Below are positions 29,894 to 44,800 of a DNA stretch of 64,000 nucleotides, piece by piece (the first letter of the stretch is position 1; each line of letters begins with the position of its first letter). The translations under genes were made by a program, and so were the position numbers. The stretch spans positions 1,913,501 through 1,977,500 of the forward strand of contig JBBDHG010000134.1 in the NCBI GenBank assembly GCA_037951165.1, given 5' to 3'. The notes under the pieces were generated by a model, which saw only the letters and a list, made by a program, of their open reading frames with translations, did not search any database and was not told the origin of the DNA. The stretch is from Lophius americanus (lineage: Eukaryota > Chordata > Actinopteri > Lophiiformes > Lophiidae).

Positions 29894-32800
29894 GGTGTAG
29901 GGGTTGTAAAGAATGCTACTCTTAGCAGCTTGTACAGATCATATTACGTTTGAGTAGCGACACTTCTTTATTATGCAACCTCTGCACTCATATGGCAACA
30001 GTACGAACACTTGACGGGAGAGAAGTCAGTTCATGATATTGGATGCAGACTTCAGTGAACAAACTTGTGTTCAAAAGGCTATTTCCATTAAGAATCAGTC
30101 TAATTACAAAAAAATGATTTTGCATAAAATTTAAAAGAGGATCAACTGAATGAATGTGTTTCTCATCAAAATTGTTCTTAACTAATTTCTCTGCCTATAC
30201 TGATGCAAACACTCCTCGTGTTGCAGGTAAGCAGTCAGAATCCAGCGCCGCTCGGCTCCACATGACTAAGACGTCTGGCATAAAAAACAAGAGCAGACAT
30301 TCTACCTTCAACCACGTTTTTAATCTCTCGCTCAGCTCTCTTCCTGTCCTGCAGAGTATGGGAGCAGTAAAGTCTAAGAGGATTCCCCAGCAGGGTAATG
30401 TGTAGCAGGTGAGGGCTTCTTTCCAAAGCAACATCTTGATCCAATCTGTCCATAGCGGGTGTCCTGTCTCCCGGCAGAGTAAAACGGCCCTGTGGGTGAA
30501 ACAGCTCGCGGGATACTGAATGTCTTAATTGGGAGTCGACTAACAAATATGGCTGTAGAATAACAGGAGATCTTTAGTTTGAAGAGAAAACTGCTTCTTC
30601 TGCAGACCTGATTATCCCCTCACACTCAAAGCCTCTGGGACCTTCTTAGGAATTTAAGGGTGACACCAAAAAGCCACATATTTGATCTCAAGCAGGACCA
30701 CCCAAAGATATATTTGATGGGTGGCCTTTAAGAAAAATCCAATATCCTCGCTGCCCAGATCAAAGTCCAATTGTGTGTCACTGCTCAGAGTGTTTGAGCG
30801 GTCAAAAACAGCCTGGCCTTCAGATTGAAACGGATTTTTTTTTGGACAAGGACGACTGCCTGGGAGTTTGATGAATGGTGACTTAAGCTGAGCTTAATAG
30901 AAGCCTTTATTTGTAATCAATCCATCATCCAGAGTAATTAATTCCGGGATTATTTAAAAGCTCCCTCACAACCACAGTCACTGGCCAATTCTGCCTGTCT
31001 ATTTTAAGCTTCCATTACCCATAAACCCCTCCTAGTGAGTTTAACAGAAATCATTGGGGCAGTTATGTATGTTAAGACTAACCGATTCAAATTGGGAATC
31101 ATTTTAACATTAACTCTTTAATGTCTTGCTGAACTGTTTGTTTGAGCACATTGTGGGACGCTGTTTCTTATTGAAAAATGTGTTTAACTTGACTGAACCA
31201 GTTTATAATATGATCTATGACCTAGTGGTAGCCTGTATATAATAAAGAGTAAGGGGCCATGGACGGAGCCCTGGAGGACACCACTTGTCAAAGCAGTCAC
31301 TGAGAAGGAGGCGTTAACGATTGTTATTGAGAAAGTCCTATTTGACCGATAGGATTTACTTTTGGCATATTAAAGCATGTGAGGACTCACTGGGCAGAAT
31401 TATGTAATTTGATACAACCAATAAGGGTCAAATGGTTTTCTAAAAGCATGCTTCACAATCTAAACTGAAACTAAAACTGATTATGTGATAAACACCTTAG
31501 AGCAGACACCAAGTGGAAAGCATCAGCTGTCAAATGCAGAGCCGCTGGGAAAAACAAATGATGTTGGATGTCACATGATTTCTCTGTGGCGGTCACAGCG
31601 TTTATTTGCAGGCTGGGAGTTGTAGTGCATCCTATAGCTTTATTTCTTACTTCCTGTAGCTGCTTGAAATGTCGCTCTGTTGTTACTGCACCTTTTCTAG
31701 AGTCACATGACTGCTCTGAAACGCTGACATCATGTCTTTGAAATACTGTGTTCCAGCGTCTAATAGTATTTTCTGTTGCCTTCTCCTCGAGTTTCATTTG
31801 CTATGACTGAAGTCACTGGTGGAAATGTAATATTTGTGTTATTTTCAGTGCTAGAGGGGCCTAGAAAAAGTTAATTTGAGGACACTGGAGGAAAATACTT
31901 TTCAGTTTATTGTATCACCTTTTGTTTTATTTCTCCGTCCAACTGCACACAAGAGAATCACATGGACATGAGTGTGAGACAGATCTCCCTTTATATCCAT
32001 AATGGCAACAATTTTGTCCATATTTGATCGTAAGTATTGCCAGTTTTATAGAATTACTTCTCCGTCGTACTTCTAATGCAAAATGAATGTAAACATTAAA
32101 CAAAAGTAAAAAACTGTATCAAATTGCATCAAATCGGATTTAACCACTGTATTGTAGGTCGTCTATCTAGATAGGTATTGATTTGTTTTTATAAGGGAGG
32201 ATGATGCACACCCCCCGCCAACATCTGTATGAGGATATAGATGTTGTGAGGGGAGTCGTGTGAACGCTGAGGGCTGATAAGAGCGGCAGTACTCACCCCT
32301 CGGCTGCTGCACTTGGCTGAGCACTCATGCACACCAAAAACACTGATGTTCTGGCACTGTCGATTCAAACACATCTGAAGCAGACAAAGGCATTAAAAAT
32401 TGAGTTTGAGCTCAAAGAGCATGTTGGTAATATTCCACAAACTTTCATCTTTTAAAGTAAAAAGACCAAATGATTCCATATATTTCTTTAAATGGCCAAT
32501 GACAAAGCATTCCAGTTATAAATCAGCAGCACAGCGCAGCATGACGTATAATTATGTTAACAATGGGATTGTTCAAGGGTGCATTAAAAAAACCATTAAA
32601 AGTTATATAATGTAGAACTCTCCTTGAAGGCACCACACTAAAAAATTAAAAAAAAAACATGCTGTATTTGAACTCCTCCTATTTCTTCAAATTTTAAGTG
32701 TGTCTCAAAAAAATTGAAATGATAATTTTAGTGAGCAAAGACTTCTCTTTTCTAGTCCCACCACAGCATCTCAATGGGGTTTAGGACAAGATTTAGAACT

Positions 32801-35800
32801 AGATTACTCAATCAGCAGTGGATTTAATCTTCTGTTTGGGATCATTCATTAAAGACCTGAGTCTAGTTTTTACTTTATTTATCACGTAGCACAGTACATA
32901 CATACAGTAAAACTTCATGAAACTTATATCTGTATTTGACCAATCCCTTAATTAGCAGTGGGTGACCCCTGTGAGGTGCCAGGGGAGCGGGGGTTTCAGG
33001 GTCTTGCTCAAGGACCCACGGCATGTTGCATCAGGGCCTGGTGTCGAACCCTGGTCTCCCGGGTTGAGGTTCTAACTTCTCTACTCACTGAGCTAAAGAT
33101 GTTTTATTGTTTTATTTACTCGCTGTGCCAGTGTCTAGGAGGAATGGGGTGGTTCACATCTGGGAAGGTTCATTATCGATTGGAGGCGTCTTTATTTGTA
33201 GATTATGTAGTATAGAAGTAGAGCTTTGGTCCCCTTTCAGACTGATGAGTTTGCAATCACCTTCGTCCTCAACTCTTCAGGAATTACTTTTGATTTTGTC
33301 ATACTGTGCCACTGGTGAGACTAGTGAGCCAACTTCCTGTTTCTGAAGCGATGATGTGACTGAACAGGAGTGATCAGGTCGAGTCCAGCTGGAACCAGTA
33401 ATGGGACAGCAGGGGAACTAATATATTTCCACACTGGTTTCAGAGAACCTTTTCTTGTTAATAAATACAATTATCTTTTATAACATGTTTTTTTTCTGAG
33501 TTTAATCTCTTTTTTCATCAAATTTTGAACTGACTCTGTTTATCTTTCTCCTTCACTACCTTTATTGGAACACAAAATACAAGCACAAATCACTCTATTC
33601 AATGATATGGCACCATTAGAATAAGTAACTCCTCTCCTCAGGATTTCTCTTTTACGTTGGAAGAAGTTCTTCAGGGTGTGTCCCATCATTTCACACTCAC
33701 AATCTCAGACCTACATTTGACTTATCATTTGTCAGTCTATTTGGCAACTCTCTGTGGTCATTAATTCAGCCATTTGTGACTCAAATGATACCGTTAGTCC
33801 ATTAAGTGTAATTTCCTTCTCTATGAGCCTCCACCCTTAAAGAGGATCCAGACCCAGCACTCATCTGTCAACAGTTCTGGCATGGTGCTCCGTGTCCAGG
33901 CTGCCAAGTTCAACTTCACATTGAGGCTAGATTCAGTGCTGGTAAAAACTATTTGACCCTTTCTGGGTTTCCTCTGTTTCGGTGCATATCTAATACTAAT
34001 ACTGAATGCACTGGATCTTTAGAAAAACAATTTAACATAAAATAACATGAGTAAATATGAGATGCATGTTTTCAATTATAATTGCATTTATTCATCCAAA
34101 AAAAGGAAATCTAATATCAACTGAGTGTGTGGGAAACTACATCTAAAACACTACTAAACTGCAGTAATAACTGGTTCCAGCTGGACTAGAGGAACCCAGC
34201 CCTGTCCAATCACATTGTCACTTTGATAGACCATTATCGGAAGCAGGCAGTTGGCTCCTAGGTCTCACCAGTAGCACGTGATGCCAAAATAAAAAGACAT
34301 TCTGAAAGAGATGAGGAAGAAGCTGATTCTGGGAAGGGCTCCAAAACTATTTCTAAGGCTCTGGGACCCACAGCGAGAGAAATTATCTACAAATGGAGAA
34401 GATTTGGAATAATAGTGAACCTTCACAGAATCCTCCAAGCGCACGTTGAAAGCCTCAATCAGGAAGTCACAAAAGAGCTAAAGAAAACATCCAAGGATCT
34501 GCAGGGCTCTCTCAAATCAGTCAAGGTCAGAGTTCATGGCTCCAATATATTCCAAAGACATCCAGACAATCCACAGGAGAATGGTGAGGAGAAAGTTACT
34601 GCTGACCCAGAAGAACATTAAGTCTCATCTGAAGTTTGCAACAACACACCTTGGTGACCCTCAGAGCTTCTGGGAGAATAATCTATGGACTTATGAGAGT
34701 GAAGTTGAACTCTTTGAAGACAGGGGTCCCATTACATTGTGTATAGACCAAACACAAATACTCCACTAGATGAACATTGGACCTACGGGCAAACATGGAG
34801 GTTTCAGTGTGAAGTTGTGGAAATAATTTGCTGCTTCAGGACAAGAACGACCCACCAACTCACTCAAAAGGCACTTAAATAAGGTTTTGGAGGGATCTGG
34901 TCAGAGTCTGGACGGGAATCCAGAGATGCTGTGGTGGGACCTTAAAAGCTCAGTCCATGCTCTGAAATCCTACAATGTCGCTGCTCTAAAGCAGTTCTGC
35001 AAAGAAGAGTGGGCCAAAACTCCCCCACAGCGATGTTAGAGACTGGTCTCCAGCTATCAGATGTTTTTGCGTGCAGATGTTGGTACTAGATATGGAACAA
35101 CTAGATTTTCAATTCAGGGGGTGCAAATACTTTTTCACAGCTGTAGAAAAATTCAGTTTCACCATTCCTTCGCCACACTTGGTCCCCGTGAGGACCAGTC
35201 CTGGGTCTGGCATGTCGTCACCCAGGTAGACATGAGTCCCTCGACAGAGTATCCTACCCCCTTCCTGCAAGGGGATATTTGTTTCTATGGAAACAGCGTT
35301 GGTGCCAATTACTGGACGGTTGGCTCCTCCTTGACACTGGATTTTGCCACATTTGGCATCTCTGTAAACAAACGAACAACAGGAAAAATAACAATGTGAT
35401 AATTTAATAACATGTCACTCGTATCCAGAATGTATATCTATGCAATTATCTTTCCTCTCACTTTCTAGGCCCAATTAGCGAAAACTGCAGGAGAGTCAGA
35501 TTGAATCCGCTTTTCTTTTCAGAAAACATCCTCAGAGGTTTTGGTTGTTGCTGCATTTTAACAAATGTGCGCAACCAGCAATAAGAACTGCAACTAATTA
35601 TTACTTCCACTATTCAATATTTATGTTTTAATATGAAATGTCAGGAAATGCCCGTTGGGCAGGCAGATAGACCCTGCTGTGAAAATTAATTAATGGCTTG
35701 TTTAAAGCAGATATGTAATTGAGAATGATATAAAGGATGTATCAAATTCTGAGCCTGCAATCAATTTGCGTCTGTTATTCCTGAGGGTCTCACAAAAACA

Positions 35801-38800
35801 AAACTATGGCAACAGATGGAGTTTCATTCAGTCATTGTGAAGTAGTAAAATTGCAGCAAGTTATGCTAGCTAAATTAACAGAAGCTATTGATATCATCAT
35901 AATATCAATCAGAGTAATTATTATTATCAACCCTTTATGGATATTATGTCTGTTTGTGATTTACAAAAGGCAATGGCAGATTTTCTGGAATCTTGAAACT
36001 GATCAAGATCGTGGTTCAGCGACACACATTTTTTGTGCACAACCACAAAACCCACCACTGAGTGTGGATTCAATGGTGGGTTTGCCTCCTCCTCTCAAGC
36101 TTGAGAGAAAAGCGGTGGTCGAAGGAAATAAAAAGGTACGCCTCCCACATCTGCCTGTGACTCTGCAGGATAGTGAAGCACTGCTGAAATTTGGGTCATT
36201 TCTGATTTGCAGATCACAGATTCAAGGAGACTGAATCTAACCTAGACAAAAATCTAGTCTAGGCATTCGTTTTTGCTTTTGTGCACTGTGATTGACTCAA
36301 TGCGAGAATCACAAGACCGAAAACCTGATGATCTAAAGGGCATCAAACACAGAGATGGAAAGCTAAGGTACATTCCCAAAAAGTACAAGCAATCCATCTG
36401 ATTGAACTCCTCAAATAAAATGTGAAGTTATGTCCCAAAACAACATTTTCTGTAAAAAAGAAAGAAAGCAAATATGAACTACTCAGGAAAAATATACAAG
36501 CTACGTCTCCAGGATTCAATTCATAAGCACCCAATTTGGGTGAGAAATTATGTCCCGAAAACATTTGGAGAGGAAGCTGCCACTGGTGGCAGAAATATAC
36601 AACCAACCTTTCCCTAAATGAATCAGCTCTTCCTAACACCTATGGGGTATTACATTTTTAAATGATCCATGAAATAATTTTTGACTTGTAATAGGTTTTG
36701 AGTTAACTCGTTAACACAACCAATCTGTGTCGGTTGATGCAACGCCAGGAATAACGATTCCCTAATATCTCAGACTTTTCAAGGACATTATAAAACAAGA
36801 AACCACAAAACCAAGATTCATGGCAATTCATAATCGGAAAAAATCAAAAACATTTCCATGAAAACTGAAATTTCCCCATTGTGGGACTAATAAAGGTTAT
36901 CTTATCTTATCTTATCTTATGACCCGAGTGAAAACCCATGAAATTTAGTAGCTGGAAAAAGTTTTTTTTCGTACAAAAGCTCCCCCTAGTGAGTAAAATA
37001 TGAACTATTAAAGTAAAATAGTATACATACAGCATAGAGCTGTCAATTAATGTGCAACATATTCATACTAAATAAGACCAACAGTTGCGAGATTATGGTC
37101 TGAAAGCTTTTTGAGATAAAACTCTCCCTAGTGTCGGAAATACGTAACCGACCTATGACAAAACCATGCTAGTTTTTCTTTGCACCAAGATCTATGTGTG
37201 TCCAAGATTTGAAATTGATCCATGAAGCTCTTTTGATATATTGCTTCACACCTCTATTAGCAGACCCAGCGTTGGGAATGATGATTCCATAATATCCCCA
37301 AATTTTGGGGGCGGTAGTTTGTCCCTACCTCTAACTTAACTTAACTTTTCTGCGTTTTCCCGGAAGTAAGAGCATCTACAGAGGGTAGAAAAGGAGATAA
37401 CACAAATGACAGGTTATTAAAACTGGGTTAGCGCATACTGTCAGTGGTACCATTAGCCAGCAGAGCACCGGTGGTACTCTGCTGGCAGATGATCCCCTGT
37501 GGCTATCCCAAAAGGTAACAACCAACGGACGAAGGAGAGTCTATACCTCAAATAAAGGCTGAAGGATCTTTCATATTTGTTGAGTTTGACCTACCAATGT
37601 AACATCTCTTCAGGTTTTGTTGTGAGTCTTTTTTGTTAGTTGTACCATTTCCAGACCTGCACCTAAATTTCATGGCTTTTCACTCGGTCATGTCCCTTTC
37701 TCCTAAGCTTTCATAGAAATAGCTCTAATCTTTGTCGATTGTGAAGGTGAATTGTCATTAATCTTGGTTTTGTGGTTTCCTGTCATGAAAAGTCTGTGAT
37801 TGCTGCCATTGCATCCCCCGCCTCAGGCTGGTTGTGTTAATGTGATAACTCAAAACATATTTCAAGTCAAAAATCATTTCATGGATCATTTTCAAATCTT
37901 ATACCTCCTTAAACGTTAAAATGAGGTGATTCATTTTGGGAAAGTTTAGTTGTATATTTCCGACACCAGTGGGGGCTTCATCTTCAAATGTTTTCGTGCC
38001 ATCATTTCTTTGTCCGATTTTGTTCAAATTTGGTGCATAGGCATTGAATCGAGGACCTTTATCTTGTGTATTTTACGTCAATACTTCAGATTTCATTCAC
38101 TAGGGGGAGTTTTCAATCAAAAAACACTGTTTTTGGACATAACTTCACATTTTATTACAGGAGTTCGATCAGATGAAATACAGGGGATCGGGGACATTTC
38201 GGGGATATACCCCAGCACAGGCCTAATGGTGTTTTGTGCTTTACATTTCCTGCCTTTTTTTCTGCTTTCCTTCTATTTAAGTAGTTTCGGATGTTTTCAC
38301 CTGCATCCAGTCCCCACCTGTTCACCACTGCCTCTGTGTATTTAGTCCCTGTCTTTCTGTTTCCCACCGTCAGCTGGTCTGCTCTAGCTCTGTGTGCTTA
38401 GTGCACCATTATCTCCTGTGGATCCCCATGTTTACCGTCTGTTATTTACCTCGCTCCTGCCAGGTCTCTTTGGATTGCTAGTTTACTTCGTCCGTTGTTT
38501 ATCACCTGCATTCAGATTTTTTTACTTTGGATTTCAAGATTACCCAGTTAACTGCCTTTCGGTTTTGGAACTCACTTTACTCTCAGTCTCTTGCATGTCG
38601 GATTTTGGTTCCTAAACAAATAAAAAAAATATGTCCCTTAGTTTGTACAGTCTTGCCAAAAAAAACAAGGTAGCCAGTGGGATACTTGGCCGAGGTTATA
38701 ACAGACTTTTCTGGATTTTAACAATGTTGGGACATTTGGAATTATTTGATGATGCACATTGTCCTTTTTAGTTATTTTGACGAAGTAATGTTACATCAAA

Positions 38801-41800
38801 TGAACAGCCATAACAGGGGAAGTCAGAATAGCAGTGATTGTCTCGTTACCAAGGCATCCGCCAGCGGGTGTGATATATTTAACACCAAATGAACAGTTAA
38901 TAGTTTTGATCTGAACTTGATGAGCTGTAAGCAGGGAAAAGAACAAGACTGAGGATCTGAGTAACTTTGGAAAGAGCAAAAGTTTGATGGCTGGCACCTG
39001 AGTTGATGCATCTCCAGAACTGCAGGTCATGTTGGGTGATCCTGGTCTGCAGTGGTTAGCACTTTGCAAAGAGCTGCTGATCCTTGGCTTTAAAAGGGAG
39101 CCAGTTGAGTGAAGGCTAGCCTGCGTTATTTGATCTCAGAGAATACCTGCTGTAGCACAGTTCGCTTAATAGCATACTGAACCCCTGAACACAGCATAGG
39201 CTACTACTGGCCTATGCTGTGTTCAGGGGCTCATTGAGTGGTCAAGTAAAAAGCACCTTCTATACTAAAGAATGCATCAATACAGATCTACACAGACATT
39301 TTTTTTCACTGAGATTCTTTGAAAGGATTATCTCAAATTGACGCGATCGTGACCCGAACCTATTGCCTATCCCTGACCGAGCCCAACTTGAACTCTGACA
39401 TTGATTCATTCATTATCCTTAACTGCCTATCCTGTTTAGAGTCGCAGGACTAGAGGCGGGGTACACCCTGGATGGGTTGCCAGTTCATTGCGCAGCGAAT
39501 ACATAGAGAAAACGCTCATATTTACTTGTAAAGGGCAATTTAAGGTCACCAATTCACCTTGGTTGCATGTTTTTGGAATGTGGAAGGAAATATTGGAAAA
39601 GCTTCAGTGTAGTATCCATTCCCTGCTACCCATTCTATCTTTAATGGTAATTTATTAATGCCATCTCCAGCATTGATAAATGTCCTCTTATGTGTCATAT
39701 ATACATCCTTCCCTCTTCATGAAAGGATCAGGACTTACCTTGCTTCACATTTGGCAAAGGAGCCTTTGGAGTCTTTGCCACAGTTGCCATACGGGTCTCC
39801 GGCTGAGTTGACTCTTTGAAAGCAGATACCCGGAGCCGGCTTTGCCCCTACAAATAAACACAATGAAATCCTTTCAAAAGCTGGAAACTGACAGGAAGAC
39901 TTATCCAGAGAGCAGGACCTTCCACAGACCTGGTCCCCACAGCGTGATGCATTGCTGCTCGTGTGTCTGGCAGATTCCGTTGTAGCAGTAGCCGTCCACG
40001 TTGTGGCAGGAGTGGCCATCATGCAGGTAGACGTTGGCGGGGCAGTGAGGATTGATGCCGGTGCAGAACTCAGGGAGATCGCAAGAGTTACCGGATTCCC
40101 GGCATGGAGTGCCTGCTGGCTTCAGCTGCACTCGAATGATGACAGCAAGCAACAGTCATTAAGACACGTATTAAAGCTGATACAAATATATGGTGAGACC
40201 ATAGGAGCTGAAGAGAATTAGCAACCAAAAGATCTGAGAGAATATCTTTATGTCAAGATGTCCAAGCAAAAACTATCTGGGTGATCAGTGTACCTACCTG
40301 ACAGTCCTGACAGCACTGGCCATGTGCACAGACCGCATCCCCCTTAAGGGTGCAGGTTGTTGCATTGCAGCAGGGATTCAGACATTCCTTCAGATTGAAA
40401 ATAAAGGAAAGAGAAAACAAACATAAGCGGGGCGAAACAAAAGTCATGCAAGGACAGAGAGTATTTCAACTCAGAGCAATTTCTCTGACTATGTTATCTG
40501 AGAGGAAGGAGCCGGATCAGGATTGAGTTCCATATCAACTTAAATACCTGGCGGAGGAAAGGAAAAAGCAGTTGTTGAGAAAAACAATTTTTCCACCTGA
40601 CAGGACTTACAGGCTCATTTTGACAACTGGAATCATAAGGAAGAAAGTGAAGAAAATAGAAAAAATACGGAGGAGAAAAGAACAAGGCACACTGCAAAAG
40701 TAACTTTGTAATAAGGTAAACCTGCTGATGTTAAAAAGAACATGAGTGAGTGATGAGCATGAGAGGCTGGGCAGTTTGGAGCATTGAACCAGGCCGTCCT
40801 GGTGAAGAGGGAGCTCAGCTGGTAGGAAATGCCCTTTATTTGGTAGTCCATCTATGTTCCAACCCTCACCTATGCTCATGACCTCTGGGGTGCTAATGAA
40901 CGAATGGGAGCAGGGACACTGGCTAAGCTCAGCCTTAGAGATAGGGTGAGGAGCTGGGACACCCTCAGGGGTTGCTGATCCTTTGGGGTTGAAGTGGCTC
41001 CGGCATATGATTAGGATGCATCCTGGGTAGATTGTCTTTGAAAGGTTTTTCAACAAGTCCAACTGGGAGACGACCAGAGGCTAGACCCAGAGCTTGCTGG
41101 AGGGACTTCCCAACTCATTTGGCCTGGGAATACCGAAAAGGAATCTGAATCGCTAGGGGGATGGGTGTTTTGCTGCACCTCCACCGAATAAGTGGAAGAA
41201 AATGGATGAAAAAGAAGACGAACACTTGCCAAAAAGTGGCAGAAGAGGGGCAAGTCTTCACAGAAAATGGAAAAGACTCACAATGCAACGCACAATGCAC
41301 AGGTGTACTTCAAGACCTCGGGACACTTTTGGGTCTGGTTACAGGTATTACAGTTCGACCACATCCATCAGTGATACAGTGGTCAGAGGTGAAACACCAC
41401 ATCTCAGCCTCGAATATGAAAGAATATGATATGATTAGTTATTTGGATAGTGACAGGAACAGTAGCTGTATCCCTGAAGAATTTGCCATTTCACAATGGT
41501 GCCCCATCTCCATCATGTTGGTCTACACGATGAACCTATCCTGCACCGAGGCCCAAATTGTAATAGATGTATATACAAAAGATAGAGGACTGGGTCAGAG
41601 CATCAACTGCAGGTCTTGTTGGATGTTCATACCTGTTAAATTGGTCAGAGGAAAGACAACTAGCGTTCAACTGCTGTCATGGGTGTCAAAGTTACACTAG
41701 GAGTGAACAACTTTTACTGGTTTCGATAGAAACACAAAGAGCATCTCAGAGTTGTTTTGGTGGCAAAAAGGGAACCCACACAATATAAGGCAGGTGGTTT

Positions 41801-44800
41801 TAATAATATGGTGGTTTGTTTGCATATTTTTTATGCTTTTGCCTGTGTGGTTTATCTCAGAGACAGGCTGGCCGGAACCGTGAGCCCTGTCCACATGGTG
41901 TGAACAGAAGGAGGAGGTGGATGGACAGAGTTGGCAGGGGAAAGATCTGAACTGGTGGGCCTTTCAGAACTCTTTCACCTTTAGCACCATTAAGGGCCTT
42001 TCCCATGGTACCCTGGGCCTAAGGAGGTTGACTGAAGGAAGAAGCTAGTGATTGTGAGGGATAGGGCCCAAGCTTTTTAATGAGTCTTTTTAATGGCGGA
42101 GCGGGGTGGTGTCTGAGCAGCCATCTTGGTTGGCATGACGCCACTCAAATCTGGGGAGAGCTTTATTATCGGTGCTGGCTCCAGCCTGCGGAGCTTGTGG
42201 CATTTCTTTGTTTTGCAGCAAGTTTCAGTCTGACCATGGCTGATGTCTCTGCAGCTAACAAAAAGACTAGCGGGGCACGAAGGTGCAAACAAAGTAAGCA
42301 TTCTCTCCCACAGGCTATTAAATGATTTAAAAATAGCCCTCTGAATCTTGATAGATGTCCCCTTCATATTTCATTATCCTGCTATTGTCAGCCTGTCTTT
42401 GCTGATCAGCACTCGCATGAGATTTACTGTTTCTGCATCCTACAGACACGGCAGTTAGCAAAGTGTGCCACCATAATGTATGTGCATGCCAATGCAGAGT
42501 CATTTAAATAATTCACCAGTCAACAGGGTGAAGCTGTCAGCGATGTTTCCTCTCAGTGAATTGTATCACAGTCAGGAAAGCTTCCTCGCAAACACCTCTT
42601 TGGTGCATGGAATGAATAAATTTGCACTCATATCTCTGTGCTCATTTTCTGGAGAATGTGTTTGCATTATGCGAGCTTTGCGGTGTCAGCTTCCTAAACC
42701 CAGGTGAAGTGTTTGTTTTCGTATTTGTTTGTTAGTGAAGCGGCTCCTGTCGGGAAAGCCCCGGAAGCATGTCTGCTTATTTAATTTTTAATACATTATT
42801 AAAATTGATTAACGAGGAACTGTTTAAGAGGGATATTGTACAAGAGTGCTGCAGAGCAACAGACTTCAGCGGCCTCACCTCAGGTTCTCCACAGTCACAC
42901 TCCTCCCCCTCCTCCACGTAGCCATTGCCACATTTCTGCCCGCCGTAGAGCACCTTGACCTCGGGCATGTTGAAGAGACACATCCCGACGCCTTTCTCAA
43001 AACTGGCCGTCAAGTCCTTCTTGCTGCAGCTGCTGAACACGGTGGGGAACGGATACCTGCGAGAGGAAGGATCATCTTGTGACTGACACAAACAGATTGG
43101 AAAGAAGAGGACTGAGACACCCCTCAAGGGTCCTCTTCCGTCTGATGTAATCAGTGCTAATTGCTGCTAATCAGAAAATCAATTAACCACTAGAGCTCAA
43201 CAACCTCTCCAAAGCTCCATCAGCATGCAAGCAGCACAGGACCCCGGTGACTTCTCCCTCCGCGAGGAGGAGGGAGATCTGATAAGACATATTTTATGAG
43301 ACAAGGGATCGTAAAAAGTCAAACCAAAAAGTGCTTCCTTCTCAAGATTTGCAACACCCATAAATTTGAGAGTAACAGGGAGGATGGTGTGTTTTTAATA
43401 TTGTTTTTGAAGCGGTCAGAGAGGGTGGTCTGCTCCTTAGGGAGAGTAAACAGCCCAGAGCTCTGTCTACCAAAAGCTTTGGTACAGGCCTCATGTAGCT
43501 TTATTGATCTTTTTCTGTGATCAAATGGTCTTAGCTGATAGTGCAAGTGTGTGTTTGTGTGTGTGTGTGTGTTTTCTATGTTGCTCTTGATGAAAAAGCA
43601 GAATGTGAATTTTTGAAATACCTTCAACCATACCATAAAATTCACCCATTCTGGGTGAATTTACTCCTAATAGTTACATTTATTACACCCTTACAAACCA
43701 TATGTATCTGTGCATACACATATGCAGGTATGAGACAATGTGCGGGAGATCCAGGTCAACTTAGATGCCTAACAAACCAAAACAAACCAAAGAAATAGAC
43801 ATCATCAGATGCCAGGTTTCAACGCAAAGGCCTGAATTCCATTCTCTTTTTTACAAAAATTGTGCCATGGGTTGGGGTTTTATTTTTTATACATTCTTTT
43901 GTATGATGAGTCACATTTCCGGTATTTGTTATTTCCAACCTAATTTAGTTTCACCTATCCTAATTAGCATTTTCTGTGCTTAGTCTTTATGTTTCCTCCT
44001 TCCCGGCTAGTCTTTGTACCTCATATGTCAAGCCATTCCAATTTAATTTCTTTAGTAGTTGCCGCTTTGTTCCTCAGACCTGTTTTCATGTTTGTTTGTT
44101 GTTTCCCTTCGCGCTGATGGATTTGTTCATGTTGGACTGCCTTCTCATTTTTGTTGTTATCATCTTCAGTTTTCTCTTTCCTGAGGAATTCACACTTATA
44201 GAATTCAGTTGATATGCACAACTGCATGTATTTGCAAATATCTATTGGTAGATTGTTTCGTATTGAACCTTTATTATATTCTTATCATTTAATGGTTATC
44301 TTAATTAATCAGTAAAAACAACAACACCATAAACATCGGCACCTTACATTTTACATAATCGGAAGTTAGTGTAATTGCGTATAGTCTCTGCTGTTGTAGT
44401 GGTGGCCGGTCAGAACCTGTTTATGAGGTCCACCGGTTGGTCGATCTTATTCCCTAAGACTGCTTCAGAAGCAACTAGACTTCTTTTCTGGGTTGAAGAT
44501 GATTCAACTCTCATCCACAAGAGAGATGAGAGTTCAGATGGTTGGTTCCACCTCCTCTTTCTTGACAGTGTTGAAGGGCCTGCCCTTAGGTTCTGAGTTA
44601 GGACCTATACTGTTCTCCATCAATAACAATCTATTATAGTAATTATAATCTTACTTTTTTATCACGTTACACAGTATATACATACACTATAATGAAATTT
44701 ATCCATGCATTTGATCCATTCCTGAGGAAACAGCGGGCAGCCCCAGTGAAATGCCCAGGGAGCTCAGTTTTCAGGGTCTTGCTGCTTGGGTTTTTTAATC

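Noticed and set aside
29765..29953. Plus frame with a glycine run
   Set aside because: The glycines come from the poly-G tract; there is no other coding evidence.
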